Origin: Lysinibacillus xylanilyticus
GTDB taxonomy: Bacteria > Bacillota > Bacilli > Bacillales_A > Planococcaceae
Assembly: GCF_001708185.1 (NCBI RefSeq)
Contig: NZ_MDDN01000017.1
Location: forward strand, 1 to 64,000
Direction of reading: 5' to 3'
Length of the DNA stretch: 64,000 nt
Below the pieces are notes generated by a model that was not told where the DNA came from, ran no database searches, and saw nothing but the letters and a program-made list of their open reading frames with translations. Positions 52,396 to 60,565 of this stretch are shown here, piece after piece. How positions within the stretch are numbered: the stretch's first letter is position 1; the number at the start of each line of letters is the position of its first letter. Both the position numbers and the translations under genes were made by a program.

Positions 52396-52457
52396 AGGTT
52401 GATTTCCGTTCCGGCTGGGCGCTTTCCTTGGGGCGTCCAGCCGGAACGGAAATCAAC
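52396..52457. repeat. Palindromic intergenic repeat, near-perfect copy
   Basis: A 22-bp arm beginning GGTTGATTTCCGTTCC and ending GGCTGG is exactly complementary to the arm at the other side (CCAGCC to GGAAATCAACC), around an 18-base centre with GCGCTTTCCTTGGGGCG. The centre can also pair partly. It matches the copy at 16276-16334. Confidence 0.92.
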
Positions 52458-52554
52458 CACTTCATATAGTATGTATCTTATCGCATGTCACTCTAATTCA
52501 TAATGATAAAACAAAACTTCAGCAATAATGTTTATCTGTGTGAAAGAGTAGCGA

Positions 52555-52672
52555 CTGCAACAACATAAGCGGAGGAAGCAGCCCGACGCTCACCTACAGG
52601 TAAACGAGTAGCATAGAACGGAAATCACCCTCATGTAAAGCGCCACAACATTCAAAAAATTTCCCTTGACCA
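52555..52672. repeat. Dispersed intergenic repeat, inverted copy
   Basis: GGAACGG-type AGAACGGAAATCACCCTCATG is followed by TAAAGCGCCACAACATTCAAA, the reverse complement of the end segment at 15255-15310. The front part (AAGCGGAGGAAGCAGCCCGACG) differs from other copies here but resembles Bacillaceae intergenic palindromes I recall. Confidence 0.65.
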
Positions 52673-52743
52673 TTGTGTTTATCAATACTCAGAGGCGGGG
52701 ACATAAGTATATTTTCAAAGCAAAATTACAATATTTCACATCA

Positions 52744-52792
52744 GAAAAGCGCGAGAAATCAACGTTTCTAAAATTGATTTCTCACGCTTTTT
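52744..52792 (-). terminator. Terminator after the FMN reductase gene
   Basis: AAAGCG-GAGAAATCAA pairs with TTGATTTCTC-CGCTTT across a loop. On the minus strand the stem ends in CTTTTC; on the plus strand in TTTTTAAGG. Confidence 0.8.
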
Positions 52793-52830
52793 AAGGTTTT
52801 GACCAGTTATATCCCAGCTTCTTCTTATCT

Positions 52831-53373
52831 TTAAATGTATTTTTTCATCCAGTTTAAGAAGTTATCAATAACTACATCAAGGAATTTGACAGTACCCTCA
52901 TCTGTTAAATTGCCTTCTCCATCAAACTTAGTGTGTACTGCACCAATATAAACATCATTACCGCTAAGTAATGGTGAATTAACACCAGGTGAGAATAAAA
53001 TATCTCGTAAATGTAATTGTGCTTTAACAGTACCTAAGTTACCCATTGATGCCCCCATCATGAATGATGGCTTGCCAATCATTACTTTGTCCACACGGGA
53101 TAACCAATCGATTGCGTTAACCATTACACCCGGCACAGTTCCATTATACTCTGGTGTCACCCAAAGAACTGCATCCGCCGCTTTTACTTGTGCTTTAAAA
53201 TCAAGTACTATTTGTGGTGCTTCATTTTCAATATCTTGGTTATACATAGGTAAATCCTTTAAACTTAATACTTCAAGATCAAATTTCCCTGCATAACGCT
53301 TTTCAATAAATTTTGCTAATTGCATATTATAAGATTCTTTACGGATACTACCTACGATTGCAACTACTTTCAA
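52831..53373 (-). CDS. NADPH-dependent FMN reductase
   Basis: The 180-residue flavodoxin-fold protein has the FMN phosphate loop VGSIRKESYNMQLA (about 7-20), the ring-contact segment LWVTPEYNGTVPGVMVNAIDWLSR (about 75-98) and MGASMGNLGTVKAQLHLR (about 106-123). It reduces FMN or quinones, azo dyes or chromate at the cost of NAD(P)H. It ends the electrophile block with the nitroreductase and the MhqO-like dioxygenase, so quinone reduction is the likely task. It begins 62 bases after the nitroreductase gene. Confidence 0.88.
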   Translation of the reverse strand: MKVVAIVGSIRKESYNMQLAKFIEKRYAGKFDLEVLSLKDLPMYNQDIENEAPQIVLDFKAQVKAADAVLWVTPEYNGTVPGVMVNAIDWLSRVDKVMIGKPSFMMGASMGNLGTVKAQLHLRDILFSPGVNSPLLSGNDVYIGAVHTKFDGEGNLTDEGTVKFLDVVIDNFLNWMKKYI

Positions 53374-53435
53374 GACGTTTCCTCCCCAATGTGAAAAAAT
53401 TCTTTATTTGTAAATCAATTTCATTGTATACCGAC

Positions 53436-54053
53436 CTAATAATAGGTTGCAAATTCTTCAACTGGTTTTCGATAACCACGTAGGCGGCGACTGCTTTCTT
53501 TTTCCTTACCTATTGTCATCATTAATGCAATTTCATGTGTTTCTGGGACATTAAAAAGAGCTCTCATTTGTTGCTGATCAAAGCCGATCATTGGGCATGT
53601 ATCCCATCCGCGATTTTTGGCTGCTAGCATAAATAACATAGCTGAAAGTGAAGCGTTACGAATGGCTTCCTCCTTCATAAATTCCTCGCCACGTTCTTCA
53701 TAAAATTTAGCGTTTTCATTAACGATATTTTCTAATTCACAAGCGTTAATAATGCCTAAGTCAACCATTCCTTGATTAAGGTTAGCAGTATTTTTATAGG
53801 CTTCTTTATCTCCTAATACAAGTATAACCGCTGAGGCTGAATGCACTTTATATTGCCCGTATGCTGCTTCTCGTACTTTTTCTTTTTTTTCTTCATCTAA
53901 TACAACGATATAATTGGCATGTTGTAAATTAAAGGCGGATGGAACAAGCTTTACATCCTCCAAAATGGGACGTATATCTTCTTCACTCATCTTGATGCCC
54001 TCTATAAAATTATTTGCTGATCGGCGCTTATCTATTAGCTTTGCAAATTCCAT
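53436..54053 (-). CDS. mhqN: Nitroreductase family oxidoreductase (MhqN-like)
   Basis: The 205-residue FMN enzyme has the nitroreductase opening KLIDKRRSANNF (about 5-16), the segment SAFNLQHANYIVV (about 38-50) and the end AAKNRGWDTCPMIGFDQQQMRALFNVPETHEIALMMTIGK. It probably reduces quinones or nitro compounds with NAD(P)H. In Bacillus subtilis mhqN neighbours mhqO under MhqR control, the same pairing as here. A 14-bp perfect hairpin separates it from the upstream mhqO. Confidence 0.85.
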   Translation of the reverse strand: MEFAKLIDKRRSANNFIEGIKMSEEDIRPILEDVKLVPSAFNLQHANYIVVLDEEKKEKVREAAYGQYKVHSASAVILVLGDKEAYKNTANLNQGMVDLGIINACELENIVNENAKFYEERGEEFMKEEAIRNASLSAMLFMLAAKNRGWDTCPMIGFDQQQMRALFNVPETHEIALMMTIGKEKESSRRLRGYRKPVEEFATYY

Positions 54054-54082
54054 CCAGCTGACCTCCTAAGAGTATGTAATTT

Positions 54083-54118
54083 CCATTCAGTAGAGACTTA
54101 TATTTCTCTACTGAATGG
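54083..54118. repeat. Perfect hairpin between mhqO and the nitroreductase gene
   Basis: CCATTCAGTAGAGA and TCTCTACTGAATGG form a 14-bp stem around eight bases. On the minus strand it is followed by AAATTACATAC and not a T-run, so it looks like an mRNA processing or stability element inside the operon. Confidence 0.75.
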
Positions 54119-54129
54119 GATTAAAAGCA

Positions 54130-55113
54130 TTACTCATATTCTTTATCGAACGTAATAGCACTTCTTACAGTGTCAATAGGGCGAACAAGCTCTTCGATTT
54201 GCGCACGCTTTGGCTCTAAAAATGGTGGTAACGATAATTTTTCACCTAAAGTTTCATACGGCTCATCTCCCATAAATCCTGGGTCATCAGTAGCTAACTC
54301 GAATAAAATTTGTGGTGCTACTCGTGCATAAAGTGATTCAAAGAAGTGTCGATTTACGTAACCAGAAGTATGGAAACCAAAGCTTTCAAATCGTTCAGTC
54401 CATTCATCTAATACAGCACGATTCTCTACGCGGAATGCTGCATGGTGCACTGTACCGAAGCCTTGTCGAGCTACTGGTAAAACTGTGTTAAATTCTACAA
54501 CCATTTGCGCACCATTTCCGCCTTCTCCAACCTCAAATAGATGGAAATCTCCTTCCTCCGCAATTTCTGTAAAGAGCATCACCTTCTCTAGCACCTCTTT
54601 GAAATGTTTAAAGTTAGCAACTCTAACAAAAACCGGACCTAAGCCTGTAATCGCATATTCAAGTGGTATCGGCCCATCTTGCCATGGTGTACCTGAAGCA
54701 ACACCTGTATTATTTTCATCAGAGATCAGTTGATATTGCTGATCGTCAAAATCGACGAAAGATAAAGTTTTCTTACCAAACTGTTCTTTAATACCTGTAT
54801 GTTTAATATTTAATCGATCAAATCGTTTTAGCCAATAGTCCAATGCAACATCTGTCGGAACTCGGAATGATGTTTTTGAAATTTCGTTTGTTCCATGTAC
54901 ACCTTTTTGAATGTTCGGGAAGTCAAAGAAAGTCATATCTGTGCCAGCACTTCCTTTATCATCTGCAAAGAATAAATGATATGTTTGGATATCATCCTGA
55001 TTAACCGTTTTTTTCACTAATCGCATGCCTAATACATGAGTAAAAAATTTATAATTCTCTTCTGCACTACTTGTAATAGCAGTAACGTGATGAATTCCTT
55101 TTAAATGGTTCAT
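54130..55113 (-). CDS. mhqO: Ring-cleaving dioxygenase / glyoxalase-fold protein (MhqO type)
   Basis: The 327-residue protein has two vicinal-oxygen-chelate halves. GIHHVTAITSSAEENYKFFTHVLGMRLVKKTVN at 5-37 and GFGTVHHAAFRVEN (about 219-232) supply the metal His residues, and ARVAPQILFELATDDPGF (about 266-283) the metal Glu. This layout is that of MhqO/MhqA, which protect Bacillus subtilis from hydroquinone. An AGGAGG site precedes ATG, and a perfect MhqR-type palindrome lies 18 bases further upstream. Confidence 0.93.
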   Translation of the reverse strand: MNHLKGIHHVTAITSSAEENYKFFTHVLGMRLVKKTVNQDDIQTYHLFFADDKGSAGTDMTFFDFPNIQKGVHGTNEISKTSFRVPTDVALDYWLKRFDRLNIKHTGIKEQFGKKTLSFVDFDDQQYQLISDENNTGVASGTPWQDGPIPLEYAITGLGPVFVRVANFKHFKEVLEKVMLFTEIAEEGDFHLFEVGEGGNGAQMVVEFNTVLPVARQGFGTVHHAAFRVENRAVLDEWTERFESFGFHTSGYVNRHFFESLYARVAPQILFELATDDPGFMGDEPYETLGEKLSLPPFLEPKRAQIEELVRPIDTVRSAITFDKEYE

Positions 55114-55130
55114 TCTATATTCCTCCTATT

Positions 55131-55148
55131 TATCTCGAATTCGAGATA
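55131..55148. promoter_or_regulatory. MhqR-type operator before mhqO
   Basis: TATCTCGAATTCGAGATA is a perfect 18-bp palindrome of the kind recognised by MhqR in Bacillus, lying just ahead of the mhqO ribosome-binding site. A repressor here would overlap the transcription start. Confidence 0.88.
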
Positions 55149-55172
55149 TTTACGTAAAAATTTTTTATTATT

Positions 55173-55406
55173 TTATTCCAAGCCAACCTTTTTCAAAGAC
55201 AGAATCATTGTTTCCATCTCTAGTTGATCTAATACTTTAAATTTTTTGTTCATGCTTTGGAAATATTTCTTCCATAAAGTATTTCCTTCATATGTTAATA
55301 AATCATATGTGACACGACGATCCTTCGGGCAAGCATGTCGAGACACAAAGCCTTTTTGTTCGAGCTTATCAAACCAATTATCTTTAATTCGAGATAATAA
55401 TATCAT
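55173..55406 (-). pseudogene. 5'-truncated MarR-family regulator (MhqR remnant)
   Basis: Only the back half of a MarR protein can be read: DKLEQKGFVSRHACPKDRRVTYDLLT covers the end of the recognition helix and the wing, followed by the C-terminal dimer helix. Normal members have about 140-150 residues, and here the helices that come first are missing. The first ten codons of this frame are not MarR-like but run over an 18-bp MhqR-type operator (55379-55396), so the frame is a fusion of the operator to the remaining gene end. I see no AGGAGG ahead of ATG. It is probably non-functional, though a short dimerising peptide could still be made. Confidence 0.75.
55379..55396. promoter_or_regulatory. 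Second MhqR-type operator, diverged, at the truncated regulator
   Basis: TATCTTTAATTCGAGATA matches the palindrome before mhqO at 16 of 18 positions. In a complete locus it would be the autoregulatory site of the MarR gene; here the residual coding part begins right at it. Confidence 0.75.
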
Positions 55407-55512
55407 ATAGACTTCTTAACAGCAAATCTTTTGTATTACTGTTATCTCCTATAGTACAATGTTGGCTCATTTATTCGTGCCCTTATGGGAGACGATCATC
55501 CTAGCGAAATTA

Positions 55513-55546
55513 AAAGAGCCAGTAATTATAGTGTTAACTAGCTCTT
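55513..55546 (-). terminator. Terminator after the YusW-like gene
   Basis: On the minus strand AAGAGC-AGT pairs with ACT-GCTCTT around a loop and is followed by TTAATTT. Confidence 0.7.
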
Positions 55547-55572
55547 CATATTATAAATGCAACGAAGTTTTG

Positions 55573-56037
55573 TTATTTAATTCGTTTAAATTCCTTTTCA
55601 TTACCATCAGCAAACTCAACTTCAACCTCAATCGATTGGAAGTCTTCAGTAATATGAAATACTGAGATTACTTGGTCTATTACCTCATCATTCGGTGTAG
55701 TAGAATCAAATGTCAGTTGCTTGAACAATGGTTCTAATTTTGTATAAGCAGCATCACCTTGAAGCTTTTCATTCTTACGTTCATCCTTTAGTCTCGCCTC
55801 TATGCCGGATTTTTTATTTTCATATTCCACCTCATAAGAATCCGTTGCAGAATAATCAACATCCAATGAAAGTTCCAAAAAATTAAACGTTATTTGTTCA
55901 GTAGCAGTATCGCTCACCTGCTGTCCTGTATTTTGTTTAGTTGGAGCATTAGCAGGGACGTCTTGAACTTTTTCCTTGGTACAACCATAAAGTATGACTG
56001 TCATTAACGAAACAACTAACCATAATTTCATTCTCAT
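55573..56037 (-). CDS. YusW-like lipoprotein
   Basis: I start at ATG 56037, seven bases after AAAGGAG. The 154-residue product has a lipoprotein signal ending in LYGC, a spacer, then a YusW domain: FNFLELSLDVDYSATDSYEVEYENKKSGIEARLKDERKNEKLQGDAAYTKLEPLFKQLTF is split over about 51-110, matching the small beta/alpha fold of YusW. It is fixed to the outer side of the membrane. The function is unknown. It is the last gene after the YcdB-SLH gene, with a terminator between. Confidence 0.8.
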   Translation of the reverse strand: MRMKLWLVVSLMTVILYGCTKEKVQDVPANAPTKQNTGQQVSDTATEQITFNFLELSLDVDYSATDSYEVEYENKKSGIEARLKDERKNEKLQGDAAYTKLEPLFKQLTFDSTTPNDEVIDQVISVFHITEDFQSIEVEVEFADGNEKEFKRIK

Positions 56038-56089
56038 CTTGGCACTCCTTTCTTCAACTATTATTTCCATAATCGCCTATAAACAAACT

Positions 56090-56127
56090 AAAAAGAGTAT
56101 CCCCAACTTAATTAGGAGATACCCTTT
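56090..56127 (-). terminator. Terminator after the YcdB-SLH gene
   Basis: On the minus strand AAGGGTATCTCC pairs with GGGGATACTCTT around a loop and is followed by TTTTTAG. Confidence 0.75.
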
Positions 56128-56137
56128 TCATTATCGA

Positions 56138-58360
56138 TTACCAGTAATTACGACTGCTGTTATTTTCATTAACTGCTTTTGCTAAACGAACTGTTGAAAC
56201 AGCTAAATCTGCATATGTCACTTTCTCAGTAGCATTAAATTTATTTTGCTGTGCATCCATTAGCCCCATTGCGCTTACTAAAGCAACATAGCCTGCATGC
56301 GCTGAATCAATTGTGCCTGCATCAGTGAAGTTTAATTTATAAATGTCACTATGTTTTGCTGCTTTTTCTAAATCTAGTGCACGTACTAACCATTGTGCCA
56401 GCTCTTGACGAGTCAATGTTGCATCAACTTCAAATTTATCCGCAGGTTGTAACATACCCATTCTTACAGCTTGTTCAACAGTTTCATATAATGGATGCTT
56501 TTTGTCAATATTATTAAAGGATTGCTTATCGTTGTCGCTACCATAAGGACCATACTCAAAGTATCCGTATGATAATGATTTTACTAATATTTTCAAAGCT
56601 TCTCCCTTTGTTACAGCTGCATCAGCATTAAAGTTTGCTGGATCTTTAACGTCTAACACATTTTGGCGTAGTAAATAAGTTAGTTCTTCTCCAGCTGTTG
56701 GATGTGAAATAGCTGGTTTTTCTTTAGAATCATCCGCTTTCAGTAGCCATTCGCCAGTTGTTGCATCAATACTATTGAATAGGATTCCATTATAAACTGG
56801 AGAGTATACTAAATTATAGTGGTTATTATCCTCTCCATCCTGTTTTGAATACTGCAGATTTAGTTTTAGCCCATCACTGAACATTGTTTTTGCTTTATCA
56901 GTAGAAATAGCCTTGTTTACAGATGGCCAATTATCAATCTTTTGATTATTAACATGTAAAGCACCTAATTTCCCATCTGCATTAATAGCAACAGAAATTT
57001 CATCCCCCATTACAGCAATGCCATTAACAATACGTGGGAACGAGAAGTTATATTGCTTACTATCTTTATCATACATTGGATCTTCTAGTGGTTTTGAATA
57101 GTTATGAAGATGTGACGGAGCGAACTCTTTTAAATAGCCAATTGCCTTTGCTAACGCAGCATCTTTTGAGATTGGCTCTACTTTATCATTCATCTCAAAG
57201 AATTCATTACCCATATTCCAGAAGTTTACAATCTCACCTGTTGCTTTGTTCACTTCAATTGATGAGCCTGAGCCATGATTTCCATAATCATACATGTAAT
57301 TTACTGAATAAATTGTCTCGCCATTTTCATTTTCTCTTTCATCAATCGCTTCAATTCGTAGCTTTACTTTGTCTGAATCAACTTTTAAGAGAGACTTTGC
57401 TAACTCTTCAACTTCAGCTACTGTCATGTTCTTCTTTCTAGGCTCAAGCGGTTGTGCTGAAAGTTTTTCAACACCTTTTGTTTTTGGTACTTGTGAAGTA
57501 AAACCATTTGTTGTTTGCCATTGTCCATTTAAAGCATTTACACCCATGAAGCTAGAAGGCATGTACACAAGCTTAGCAATTGCTTCTTCTGATTGGTAGT
57601 TATAGTCAATAAAATAACGTAACTCTACTGACAAGTTTTCGCGAATCTGTGCAAGTATGTCTGCCTCACTCTTTTTCTGTTCTAAGCTGTCAAATGTTGA
57701 TTTACTAGTTGACTCAGTATTACGATACATACTCACAACTTCACCATTTGCTAGAACTTCAATATGCATATTCTCGTCACTAAATGGCACACCATTATGA
57801 GTTGGCGAATAAGCGAATGAATACGAAATTGGTTCAGTTATCGGTCTACTGAAATAAAAATCATCATTCCCTAAATCTTCACGAAGTTTGTAATTAGCAG
57901 TATTAGGCATTTTCTTTAGGAAATCTTCAGCAACTTTTTTTGCATCAGCCTTTGAATATTTAGCAGGATAAATTGCATCCGCTACATTAGCAGGTTGATA
58001 GTAGAAGTGTTCTAATTCTAAATTGTCGCCTTTAAAAGTAAAACCACCAAAAACGTCTTTGCCATTGACTTTCTTATGGAAGCTTAAATCATAGCGTACC
58101 GTTTTATCATCACTATAGTAATGCCCTTGTCCCATGTCGAAATCATTTTCTGTGACAAAATTAAATTTATCTCCAAACAGTGTCTGCACTTGCTTAACAA
58201 GCATACTTTTTGTTACTTTAGTTTCTTTTGAATCTACTTGAATTGCAACTCTTTCTGGAGATTCCTTAACATTTGCAGAAGCCTGTGCCATTGGAGAAAG
58301 TACCCCAACAGAAAATGCTGTAGACGTTAGTATAATACCTAATTTTTTAAACTTACCCAA
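56138..58360 (-). CDS. Surface protein with YcdB/YcdC (PepSY-like) domains and SLH repeats
   Basis: The 740-residue protein has a signal peptide cut near QASA (about 29). Residues about 45-540 form several YcdB/YcdC-type PepSY-like modules (DMGQGHYYSDDKTVRYDLSF, YSFAYSPTHNGVPFSDENMHIEVLANGEVVSMYRN, YNLVYSPVYNGILFNSIDATTGEW). The last 190 residues hold three diverged SLH units (TKGEALKILVKSL, TRQELAQWLVRALDL, TYADLAVSTVRLAKAV). It is thus anchored to the cell-wall polymer and may bind or inhibit secreted peptidases. It is the second SLH protein in the window. Confidence 0.85.
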   Translation of the reverse strand: MGKFKKLGIILTSTAFSVGVLSPMAQASANVKESPERVAIQVDSKETKVTKSMLVKQVQTLFGDKFNFVTENDFDMGQGHYYSDDKTVRYDLSFHKKVNGKDVFGGFTFKGDNLELEHFYYQPANVADAIYPAKYSKADAKKVAEDFLKKMPNTANYKLREDLGNDDFYFSRPITEPISYSFAYSPTHNGVPFSDENMHIEVLANGEVVSMYRNTESTSKSTFDSLEQKKSEADILAQIRENLSVELRYFIDYNYQSEEAIAKLVYMPSSFMGVNALNGQWQTTNGFTSQVPKTKGVEKLSAQPLEPRKKNMTVAEVEELAKSLLKVDSDKVKLRIEAIDERENENGETIYSVNYMYDYGNHGSGSSIEVNKATGEIVNFWNMGNEFFEMNDKVEPISKDAALAKAIGYLKEFAPSHLHNYSKPLEDPMYDKDSKQYNFSFPRIVNGIAVMGDEISVAINADGKLGALHVNNQKIDNWPSVNKAISTDKAKTMFSDGLKLNLQYSKQDGEDNNHYNLVYSPVYNGILFNSIDATTGEWLLKADDSKEKPAISHPTAGEELTYLLRQNVLDVKDPANFNADAAVTKGEALKILVKSLSYGYFEYGPYGSDNDKQSFNNIDKKHPLYETVEQAVRMGMLQPADKFEVDATLTRQELAQWLVRALDLEKAAKHSDIYKLNFTDAGTIDSAHAGYVALVSAMGLMDAQQNKFNATEKVTYADLAVSTVRLAKAVNENNSSRNYW

Positions 58361-58494
58361 AATATCCCTCCTAAAATACTATTTACCATAATTATAATAT
58401 ACATTACCAAAAATAGAAATGATATTTACAGATTTTTTCCACTTTGAAGAAAATAGATTGGGCAACTCGCGATTTCTATATCTCCTAAAGCTTC

Positions 58495-59784
58495 TCATTT
58501 CTTCACCACATCAAAATTCGATCCAATTAATAACCAATTTTGCGGGAATGGTAGACCCAACTTCCAATAGCCTACTCCTCGAAGTTTGTACTGTTTGATT
58601 AAATTGAACTTCGCCTGAATGGATCTTGCATCCTCGAACCATACGATATGTGCTTTACCTTGCTCATCATAGTATTCAAAGAAAGGTGCCTGAGATCTCA
58701 AATCATACTGAATAGCGGCATTATATTTCTTAGCAATCTCGATAGCTGCTTGTGGACTAACTGCTTTTGCATATGGCCCCCCTTGTACAAAGGGCAGCGT
58801 CCAGTCATAGCCATATAAATTTTGTCCTAGTAAAATTTTGTTCCGAGGTATTTCACTTACTGCATATTTTACAACCTCCTCTACCTCTGGAAGTGGCGAC
58901 ACTGCCATAGGAGGCCCGGCAGAATATCCCCATTCATAAGTCATTAGCATAACAAAATCGACTATTTCGCCATGTGCCTTATAATCATGTGCCTCAGTCC
59001 ACGGACCTCGCTCACTAGCACTTGTTTTGGGAGCGAGCGCTGTCGATACTGTATAGCCTTGTGGATGGAATCGGTTCACAGCTCTCCTTAAAAAATTGTT
59101 ATACGCCTCGCGTTGATCGCCCGGCAAATGCTCAAAATCGAAATGTATATCTTTAACGTTTCCTAATCGCTTTGCCTCTTCAAGAATATTATCGAAGAGC
59201 AAATCCTGTACTGCTGTACTTTGAAAAATATCTCTTGCTAACTCACCACTAAAAGTAAAATCCTCCAAATTTGAGACAACCATTGCTAGAGAAGCTCCTG
59301 TATCATTAGCAATTTGCGGTACACCTTGACTTGGCGGTCTCTTAAGCGTCCCATCTCGTCTTGCCTCATAGCTAAACAAAGCAAGATAAGTTAAAAATGG
59401 ACCCGCTTCTCTTGCCTGATTCAATAATGGTTCACTAACGGATGCCCCTCTCGGCTCTAAATACGCCAATGTTTCAGCTCTTGTTTTTGGTTGAGGTGGA
59501 ATATAAAGTCTCAGACCCACTGATAAAGGTTGATTCGGGTTAATACCGTTTACTTGTGCGAGCGTTAAATAATTGATGCCAAAGCGTTGGCTAATAGTCC
59601 AAAGACTATCCCCTGGCTGCACATAATAAAAGCTCCCGACAATTGGAATCACAAGAGCTTGCCCTACAACTAATCGATTGGGTTCAGGAATTTGATTGGC
59701 ATCTACAATTTTCTGAACTGTCGTCCCATAAGCCTGCGCAATCCCCCAGACAGAATCCCCTGCTCGTACAACATGTATTTGAAT
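58495..59784 (-). CDS. Spore-type LysM/GH18 hydrolase (YaaH/YdhD-like), apparent ATT start
   Basis: The gene reads as 429 residues only if it starts at ATT 59784: AAAGGAGG sits seven bases before it, no ATG, GTG or TTG lies in frame upstream of the first LysM domain, and the start gives MQIHVVRAGDSVWGIAQAYG, a normal family opening. The first ATG (59652) would lose the first LysM. Two LysM domains (about 2-47 and 53-97) are followed by a GH18 domain with the catalytic pattern IHFDFEHL (about 192). It should act on spore cortex or coat peptidoglycan. Family length is about 430, matching this reading. Confidence 0.87.
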   Translation of the reverse strand: MQIHVVRAGDSVWGIAQAYGTTVQKIVDANQIPEPNRLVVGQALVIPIVGSFYYVQPGDSLWTISQRFGINYLTLAQVNGINPNQPLSVGLRLYIPPQPKTRAETLAYLEPRGASVSEPLLNQAREAGPFLTYLALFSYEARRDGTLKRPPSQGVPQIANDTGASLAMVVSNLEDFTFSGELARDIFQSTAVQDLLFDNILEEAKRLGNVKDIHFDFEHLPGDQREAYNNFLRRAVNRFHPQGYTVSTALAPKTSASERGPWTEAHDYKAHGEIVDFVMLMTYEWGYSAGPPMAVSPLPEVEEVVKYAVSEIPRNKILLGQNLYGYDWTLPFVQGGPYAKAVSPQAAIEIAKKYNAAIQYDLRSQAPFFEYYDEQGKAHIVWFEDARSIQAKFNLIKQYKLRGVGYWKLGLPFPQNWLLIGSNFDVVKK

Positions 59785-59960
59785 GTCAGTGCCTCCTTTG
59801 AAATATTAAACTGTCGATTCATTACAGTCATACTTAAATTACATTTACCCGAGTATTTTAAAAATAAACATCTTTTGCAATGAACCGGACAATACCAATT
59901 AATCTTATGACAATGGAAATAGCTTTATTCGGTTATTTGCTTCTAATAAAATTGATAAAC

Positions 59961-60000
59961 AAAAAAGCATTCGTTGCATATAGACGCATCGAATGCTTTG
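59961..60000 (-). terminator. Terminator after the ECF operon
   Basis: On the minus strand AAAGCATTCGATGC and GCAACGAATGCTTT form a stem followed by TTTGTTT. Confidence 0.85.
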
Positions 60001-60007
60001 ATTTCCC

Positions 60008-60565
60008 TTATTTCAGCGAAGGGACCTTGTTTTCATTGATTTCTTTATAGTATTTATGACACGCTCGAAAATAGAATAGAAAAAAGAAATAAGCAAGTAA
60101 CTGTGGTACATAACCTATAAAATGAACATTTTCTCGCATACTTGCATCAATATTTATTGAAAATGACTGTATGACAAAGCCACAAAGCATAAATGCTATA
60201 AACTTTTGATATGTTTTAAATGTTTTAGCTTCTAAAGGTTTATTTTTATGAATGTGCAATAATAACTGGAAAACAACGTACATAAAGACGATGAATAAAA
60301 ATTGCATAAACTGTACCCCAATTTCCCCTAGCATCTTATAACCTAGCCATTGATCTAACTCCACAAAAAAAGATAATACGGCTAAAATAATGGCGAAATT
60401 TTTCGACCAACGCTTTAAATTATGAAATGATGGCAGTAAGTGGATACCATATGCAAAAAATAAATAGCCAATAAAATCTGGATAGATATCTGGTAAGCCA
60501 AAAAAACTTAAATCTATAAAAACACAGCACACACCGTTAAATAAATGTTCGTAAGGCTTTTTCAT
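60008..60565 (-). CDS. Membrane protein of unknown function in the ECF sigma operon
   Basis: The 185-residue hydrophobic protein has about six membrane helices and a basic cytosolic end. It shares one base with the upstream putative anti-sigma gene, so it is made with it. There is no known motif. The operon position suggests it assists signal sensing or is a target of the sigma factor. I do not recognise the family. Confidence 0.7.
   Translation of the reverse strand: MKKPYEHLFNGVCCVFIDLSFFGLPDIYPDFIGYLFFAYGIHLLPSFHNLKRWSKNFAIILAVLSFFVELDQWLGYKMLGEIGVQFMQFLFIVFMYVVFQLLLHIHKNKPLEAKTFKTYQKFIAFMLCGFVIQSFSINIDASMRENVHFIGYVPQLLAYFFFLFYFRACHKYYKEINENKVPSLK

Noticed and set aside
57034-57441. A 135-codon plus-strand frame opposite the YcdB-SLH gene
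   Set aside because: It is leucine-rich shadow coding without a ribosome site, and the opposite strand has clear domains.
59692-59883. A 63-codon plus-strand frame over the front of the LysM/GH18 gene
   Set aside because: It lies opposite the first LysM domain, which has normal codons in the minus frame.
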